Of a DNA stretch of 64,000 nucleotides, positions 62,100 to 64,000 are shown in pieces. Below the pieces are notes generated by a model. That model worked only from the letters and a program-made list of their open reading frames with translations. It ran no database searches and was not told the origin of the DNA. How positions within the stretch are numbered: position 1 is the first letter of the stretch; each line of letters opens with the position of its first letter. The position numbers and the translations under genes were made by a program. The stretch comes from Mimachlamys varia. Taxonomy: Eukaryota; Mollusca; Bivalvia; Pectinida; Pectinidae. The stretch is taken from positions 27,706,201-27,770,200 of the forward strand of contig OX392527.1 of the NCBI GenBank assembly GCA_947623455.1, written 5' to 3'.

Positions 62100-62830
62100 C
62101 ATTCCATTAACAGGCAGATGGATTAATTAATGAAATCCTTATTTGGGATTGATATTCATTCCTTGTGGGCTGTAATGTTCAATTGGTATTTGAGATTATA
62201 AATTAATGTTCATTTCTTATTTGGGATTGATATTCAATATTTATGGGAGGTTAATGCTAAGTCCTTATTATGGGATAACTGTTCAATCTTTATTTGGGAT
62301 AATAAATTAATGATTAATCCATATTGGGGATTTATATTCAATCCTTATAAGGTTAAATGATGAATCCTTATCGGGGGAATTAATGTTCGATCATTATGGG
62401 AGATGAATTTTCAATTATTATGGGAGATTAATGTTCAATGCATATGGGATATTAATATTAAATCATTATGGGAGATTATTGTTCAATTGTTGGGGGTGGG
62501 GGTAAATGTTAGGGTAGGGGGTCTTTCTTTATTGGGAAGTTGATGTTCAATCCTATTTTGGGATTATGAATTAATGTTCAATCCTTATTTGGGATTGATA
62601 TTCAATCTTTATGGGATTAATGATAATTCTTTATGGAGATAAATAATCAATCCTTATTGTAGATTAACGTCCAATGTTTATGTGAGATTAATGTTCAATA
62701 AATTTGTGAGATTAATAACCAACGCTTATGTGAGATTGACAAATCTTTATGCGAGAATAATAATCAAGTCCTATGTGAAATTAATAAACCATCCTTAGGG
62801 GAGATTAAAGTTCAAAGTTGAGGTTTGCGA
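62100..62830 (+). repeat. Degenerate ~25-30-bp repeat array
   Basis: More than twenty loose units of TTAATGTTCAATCCTTAT plus (T)TGGGA(T/G)A; unit length and order vary. Includes a G-quadruplex-type motif at 62492-62521. Confidence 0.75.
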
Positions 62831-62911
62831 ATAATTACACGTACAGACATAAAAGAAAATAATATGTTTTTGTTATTTTATCGTGTCCTTCAAGCTTGGG
62901 AACAATATAAA

Positions 62912-63165
62912 ATGACGTAACACCCACGCATGCTACGCCTTTTAAATATAATGATGGATACAGAATGCCGAAAATATGAATCAAACTGCACCATACAGCT
63001 GTTTCGTCCTTTTAGGACTCGTCAGTGATGCTAAGGGCCAAAAGCTGTGAATTGAAATATTATACGATTGTAGAAGCAGAAGGGTCAGGTGCCTAAAATA
63101 TTTCAAATTCATGAATTTAGAAAAAGAATTAAATAAGCACCGTATACTTTCAGATTAAAAAAAAA
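62912..63165 (-). mobile_element. Hammerhead unit, copy 8 (inverted)
   Basis: Minus-strand unit truncated on its 5' side: plus-strand blocks ATGACGTAACACCCACGCAT, GATACAGAATGCCGA, ribozyme, AGCAGAAGGGTCAGGTGCC and TTCATGAATTTAGAAAAAG. No RT beside it. Confidence 0.8.
62988..63031 (-). ncRNA. Hammerhead ribozyme, type I, intact
   Basis: On the minus strand: stem I GCATCA with TGGTGC (one G-T wobble), CTGACGA core, stem II GTCC-TAAAA-GGAC, GAAA, self-complementary ACAGCTGT and GTA cleavage triplet (cleavage expected between plus-strand positions 62994 and 62993). All core bases are present; stem III is minimal, as in the copy at 42764. Confidence 0.9.
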
Positions 63166-64000
63166 AACGTCTTCCGACTGTGTCCCGTGATTTAGTCGTT
63201 AAGCACTTCTGATATGGAAACTGCATCCGCTGAAATATTATTTGTTTTTAAAAAAGGTAACTAAAGTGATAATGCCGATTTTCACGCTTGGGAGATACAC
63301 TTCACACCTGGAGATATATTCGTTTGTTCTTAATTAAATCCAATACGAACAAAATGTAATAAATTATGGCTAATACAAATATCTACAGTTACCGATGCAT
63401 CATACTGACTAAATTTGCAATTAATAGCCCTTTATTTAAAGCTTATCGGACGTTTCATATAATCTAAACATAACAGGTATAATTCTGATGAAGTTCATGT
63501 TAAATTTTCAAGCTGAAAATAATAACGAATACATCATTCTGTTTAAAAAAGATGTTGCCAATACATTTTTATTTTGTTGTGGTTTGGTCCAGTTGAATGG
63601 CAAAAGAGATAGTAACTATAACTAAATGTGTTCAAGTTTTACTGATTGATGCGGTACTGTAATAATCAATTCAAGCTATAAGTTCTCTTTACAGTTTATT
63701 ATTTAATACTGTAACAACATTACGTCTTAAACACATTGACTTTTAACAATAACAATACGATGCCAATCTTGTCATATAATTTGATAAAATGCAGTCGATT
63801 TCAACTAGGATCTGACACGTTGAAACAATTAATTCACATTATATACACAGAAGAAACAGCAATAGCAGAACATTTATCTACAACAATATGAAATGAAGAT
63901 GATAAGTACTTACAATATATATAAATCGGAATGCTTCCGATTTTACCAATGTCCTGAGTATACCATCCTGATTTAAATGTCTATCTCGTGCGCCAGTCAT
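63166..64000. other. Unannotated stretch at window end
   Basis: No gene or repeat recognised. Confidence 0.5.

Overview
The window looks like AT-rich, gene-poor nuclear DNA of an invertebrate animal, most likely a bivalve mollusc. The evidence is indirect. There is no compact bacterial gene order, and all long open frames are either tandem-repeat artefacts or decayed retroelement pieces. The dispersed repeats are types I associate with bivalves: a GTCACCTGA...TCAGGTGACC element, a GGCCC-GTTTCATC miniature transposon, tRNA-derived SINEs with a TATATAAG tail, and Penelope-like retroelements carrying hammerhead ribozymes. I cannot name the species. I found no host protein-coding gene that I can defend; the best exon-like stretch is near 37.17-37.52 kb.

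Layout. 0-8.5 kb: unique DNA with one SINE (1.68 kb), one dispersed element called family A here (6.4 kb) and a 37-bp minisatellite. 8.5-14.2 kb: Penelope-like 3' fragments, a 36-bp minisatellite with open frames (12.0-12.8 kb), and a composite of family A, a hammerhead unit and a Penelope 3' end (13.3-14.2 kb). 14.75-17.08 kb: a 43-bp satellite with a 387-bp higher-order period. 17.4-18.7 kb: two opposed copies of a palindromic element. 19.4-20.7 kb: a 27-bp minisatellite and a reverse-transcriptase pseudogene. 22.9-32.1 kb: a 9.2-kb, 50-bp satellite of about 184 monomers. 32.3-38.4 kb: SINE, hammerhead units, a mollusc-type repeat, small arrays and the exon-like stretch. 38.4-48.5 kb: mostly unique DNA with one solo, intact hammerhead unit (42.8 kb), degenerate repeats, a near-perfect 144-bp palindrome and a Penelope 3' piece. 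50.8-53.6 kb: CRE/GC-box/octamer-like duplicated block, a second foldback, and the best Penelope-like copy (RT, 3' UTR, hammerhead unit). 56.3-63.2 kb: four family A copies, a LINE C-terminal remnant, two more hammerhead units and a degenerate array with a G-quadruplex motif.

How the parts relate. Eight copies of one hammerhead-ribozyme unit lie in the window, two with every core residue intact. They sit next to Penelope-like RT or 3' UTR pieces at 13.5-14.2 and 51.7-53.2 kb, and alone elsewhere, which fits terminal repeat units of one retroelement family plus solo derivatives. The 50-bp satellite monomer resembles an internal segment of family A (closest in the copy at 58.1 kb), which suggests that the 9.2-kb array grew out of a mobile element. 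Calls are by eye; alignments, RNA folding and transcript data would be decisive.
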